From Salvia splendens (Eukaryota > Streptophyta > Magnoliopsida > Lamiales > Lamiaceae): a stretch of DNA of 64,000 bases. Under the pieces are notes generated by a model, which ran no database searches, was not told the DNA's origin, and saw nothing but the letters and a program-made list of their open reading frames with translations. Location: contig NC_056038.1 in the NCBI RefSeq assembly GCF_004379255.2, forward strand, positions 12,562,729 to 12,626,728, in the 5' to 3' direction. Below, in pieces: positions 60,601 through 64,000 of the stretch. The position numbers and the translations under genes were made by a program. Numbering within the stretch: the stretch's first letter is position 1; each line of letters opens with the position of its first letter.

Positions 60601-63356
60601 CAAAATATTTTATTGCATATTATTTTTAATTATGTAGATAGTGCTTAATTTTTAAAATTTAGACTAATATTCCATCCCCGTCCCATAGAAATAAGTCATA
60701 TTTTCTTTTTCGTCCGTCCCATACAAATAGTCCATATCAATTTGTGGTAATCTTTTTCTCCTTCCCATTTACTTAATTATTTATGGACCCCACTATCTAC
60801 TACACAATTTCAACTATTTTTTCTCCTTTTATCTTACTTTAACAATTATGCATTAAAACTCGTGTTGATATTAAATGGTCTATTTCTATGGGGCAGAGTG
60901 AGTATAAAAATAAATTAATGGTTCATGCATCACGAACGTTACACTAGTATGCATTATAGAGAAGTTGTAAACTAGGCATCTTACGGTTGTAAATACACGA
61001 CTCATACAACATGCTTCACCTTTATTTCTATTTAATACAAAAATTATAAAAAAAATTCATTCGTGTTTCATTTTAGTACATTCCATTATTTTTGTTTGGA
61101 TGTCGTTAACTCTTTATTCATGTGGAATACAAAATATTGCATCATTGTTTCATATCAATACAAAAGGTTTTATCAATATTTTATATTGGTTAAAAAAAAT
61201 CCATCATGGTTTCATGTTTTTGACCCACGTAGGTAAAGAGTTAACGACGTTCAAACACATGACATAATGTATTGAATTTAAATGCAAATGAAAATTTAGA
61301 ACATCGGGCCTAAACTGTTCGTAAACTCAATTTTTCGTAGCAATTGACAAATAATTAGGATCCATTTACAGAGTAGATAACTCCATAACATATAAGAGAG
61401 TTATCTAACCTAATATATGTGTTCTTATCATATTTTGTCTTATCTCAACTTTCCTATTAAACTTAAAAAGACTTATAGAATCCACCTACACACTTCATAT
61501 ACCTAGTAGCATTATTATGCTTGTTATAAAAATGCATAGTACAAATAATATACTCCTTCTGTCTGTGAATAGGAGTTCCGTTTTTCTATTTTAGTCCGTC
61601 CACGAATAGGAGTCCTGGTTCACTTTTACCATAAATGGCAATAGGGTTCCACCTTCCACTAACTCATTCTACTCACATTTCATTTAAAACTAATATATAC
61701 AAGTGGGACCCCTATTCCACTAATTTTTTTCGCTCACTTTTCTTAACATTTCTTAGAACTCGTGCCTTCATATGTATATATATTACTCCATTTCATATGT
61801 TAGTTTCTGTGGCAGATATTGATGAATGTTCAAATCATACACTTAACCCATGCGATTCAAATTCAATTTGCACAAACACTCCTGGCTCTGTTAATTGCAC
61901 GTGTCGAAAAGGATATCGTGGTGATGGATTGTCCAATGGTAAGGGCTGCACTCGGGAGCCACCTTCAGAAATGACCATCAAATTATTAATAGGTAAATTT
62001 TCATTAAGTCCCTATCTTGATTTTAGTTTTAAGCATATACTGTATTATATATTTACTAAATTATATGTGCAGACGAGAATGCCATTAATGAAATGAAATA
62101 CAATGAATTAGAAACATTGGAATGAGAGTAGTAATAAGTTTGATGTTATTTTGTGAAATTGACGAGTATCCCATTCATTCCCAGGTCTGGCATGTGGGTT
62201 AGGATTTCTGTTACTCTTGCCAATTTGTTTCTGGTTGCACAAACAGCTGAAAAACAGAGAAAATAGAAGGCGCAAAGAAAATCTCTTCCAAACCCTTCTC
62301 TTACAACATCAGACCAATGAAGATACATTTGGAAGAACCAAGCTTTTTCTAGCAAAGGAGCTGGAGAAAGCTACCGATAACTTCAACGAAAATCGAATTC
62401 TCGGAAGAGGAGGGCAAGGTGTAGTCTACAAAGGAATGCTATCCAATGGTACAATTGTAGCAATCAAGAAACTGAAGGAGGTTGATGAGACTCAAGTGGA
62501 GCAATTCATAAACGAGGTTGTGATATTATCACAAATCAATCATAGGAATGTCGTCAAATTGTTGGGTTGTTGCTTGGCGTTTGAGGTTCCTCTCCTCGTA
62601 TACGAGTATGTGCTTAATGGGACACTTTTTGATCTCATTCATCAATCAGAACTTCCAATCTCATGGAACATGCGCATAAAAATTGCGGCAGATATAGCAG
62701 GTGCAGTGGCTTACTTACATTTTGCATCAGCTGTCCCCATCTATCACAGAGACATCAAGTCCACCAACATCCTTATGGATGAAAAGTACGTTGTCAAAGT
62801 GTCGGATTTCGGAACATCCAAATTTGTTGCAGTAGACCAAACTCACCTGACCACGCTGGTGAAAGGTACATTCGGATATTTAGATCCAGAGTATTTCCAG
62901 ACGAGCCAATATACAGACAAGAGCGACGTTTATAGCTTTGGAGTAATTCTTGTCGAGCTTCTAACAGGACAACGGGCCATATCTTTAGATGCATCACAAG
63001 AAAGAAATCTAGCAACACGATTTCTTGCATGTATGGAAGCAGACAATCTTGATGCCATAATAGATACCCAAGTTTCCAAGCAAGCTAAGAAAGAAGAGGT
63101 GATTGCAGTTGCAAGGCTTGCAAAAAGGTGCTTGAACATCACAGGGATAATGAGGCCAAACATGAAGGAAATAGCCAGAGAATTGGAAAGTTTGTCTATG
63201 TCTCAACTCTCTGCAAATGTTACACATGAAATTGAAGAAGCAACCATGTATGAAGCCAAGTCAGTTTTGGTTCCAAACATTGATTACACTTGGACAAGTG
63301 GTGACACTGTCGCCTCATCATCAGATGCACATCCTCTAATGTCTACAAAATTTTGA
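57654..63356 (+). CDS. Wall-associated receptor kinase, unit C (intact)
   Basis: Exons 57654-58245, 60081-60443, 61816-61992 and 62185-63356 join in phase to 767 codons plus TGA, with GT-AG introns. Residues 1-30 are a signal peptide ([15 protein letters not shown]). A GUB_WAK domain starts at Cys37 ([20 protein letters not shown]). An EGF-like module is at about 283-318 and a calcium-binding EGF at 319-363 ([13 protein letters not shown]). The membrane helix is 378-395, followed by a basic stop-transfer segment (KNRENRRRK). Kinase: P-loop [11 protein letters not shown] (452-462), Lys472, Glu488, HRDIKSTN with Asp567, DFG at 585-587, [11 protein letters not shown] activation segment. All catalytic residues of an RD Ser/Thr kinase are present. 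Known WAKs bind pectin and oligogalacturonides and act in growth and defence. Long MITE-filled introns separate the extracellular exons. The first in-frame ATG was taken as start; Met6 is an alternative. Confidence 0.93.
58569..59325. mobile_element. Mutator-like MITE in WAK intron 1 (copy C)
   Basis: Orthologous to 14296-15052, flanked by aaaatta (58562-58568 and 59326-59332). Confidence 0.7.
59587..59810. mobile_element. Stowaway-type MITE in WAK intron 1 (copy C)
   Basis: Orthologous to 15312-15534, flanked by TA. Confidence 0.65.
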
Positions 63357-64000
63357 ACTTATGTCTTTTTTATTGCTCTTGTAATACCTTTAGTTACAAC
63401 TAAGCTTTCACATATTACAAATATAATTTCACTTTTACGTGCTGGTAAAAAATTATCTACCTCCTTAAATATGACTATTTTAGTGACGTGTCTCTCTGTT
63501 TTTGACATGCATAATAACTACATATCTATGTGTCGTAATTCTCTTCAATAATTATGTCGCTGATTTAGGTAGTACTACGATTCAATGATTGTTGAAGGAG
63601 TTGATCCACATATAGAAAATGATTGTTTAACTCTACACGAAATGAAAACATTAACGTAAAGATTTTTGTTTGTTGAAAAGGTTTTGTAGCTAAGAAGTGA
63701 AAGCTGTAAAAAAAGTTCAAATAAGATAAACTACAAATAGGACGGTAAAAAAATCAAATAAGATAAGATTTCACATCAATGTAAAATTTGAACTAAAATC
63801 ACTACTAATAGTATAAAAAGGACAATGGAATGCAATGAATCATAGTCTGATTTATAAACCAAAAGGAAATTAAGTCTCCAGTATAAGTAATTTATATTGT
63901 TCAATTTTACATTTTAACATAAATTGTCCACAATACAAAATAAATTATACTCCCTCCGCCCCGCTTAAGATGACATGTTTTCCCTTTTAGTTTGTCCCAA
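63357..64000. other. Spacer downstream of WAK unit C
   Basis: 3' UTR and spacer matching 19078-19715 and 30570-31185. The Stowaway MITE begins at about 63949 and runs off the window. No gene. Confidence 0.6.

Overview
The window is nuclear DNA of a eudicot plant. It has spliced genes with GT-AG introns, a plant-type tonoplast aquaporin end, a plant LETM1-like gene, wall-associated kinases (WAKs), AT-rich spacers full of Stowaway (ctccctccgt) and Mutator-like MITEs, and Ty1/copia and Ty3/gypsy retrotransposons. I cannot name the species.

Layout. 1-183: last exon of a TIP2-like aquaporin. 1593-1665: tRNA-Asn(GTT), minus strand. 1949-5197: multi-exon LETM1-like gene, minus strand. 5794-7412: a hAT element with intact ends and a broken transposase. 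7790-12420: a nest of at least four mobile elements, including a non-autonomous LTR element that carries an intronless FKBP15-like gene fragment. From 12421 to the end: a WAK array on the plus strand. Unit A is 13382-19077, unit B 24848-30569, a decayed paralogue D 37932-49173, and unit C 57654-63356. An 84-base N gap (23042-23125) separates A from B.

Unit C is the only intact WAK: four exons, 767 residues, with signal peptide, GUB_WAK extracellular domain, EGF-like module, calcium-binding EGF module, one membrane helix and an RD-type Ser/Thr kinase. A and B match C nearly base for base, introns and spacers included. The coding differences I found are almost all single-base insertions or deletions, so A and B may be unpolished or falsely duplicated assembly copies rather than real pseudogenes. 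D differs by true substitutions and is a real relic. Its 5' end is replaced by a shrunken Ty3/gypsy element, about 1 kb covering exon 3, the membrane helix and the kinase N-lobe is deleted, and a second Ty3/gypsy element sits in the kinase exon with target duplication caggt.

Between B and D lie a copia LTR with a copia RNase H fragment and the shrunken gypsy element. Between D and C lie a minus-strand gypsy LTR and about 2 kb that I cannot identify. Unit C begins inside a solo LTR at about 52457 and repeats the 8.75-12.4 kb transposon nest before its WAK. In the cell, the TIP end belongs to a vacuolar channel, the LETM1-like protein is probably organellar, and the WAKs would link pectin sensing at the wall to cytoplasmic kinase signalling. 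The window shows no pathway that joins these genes.
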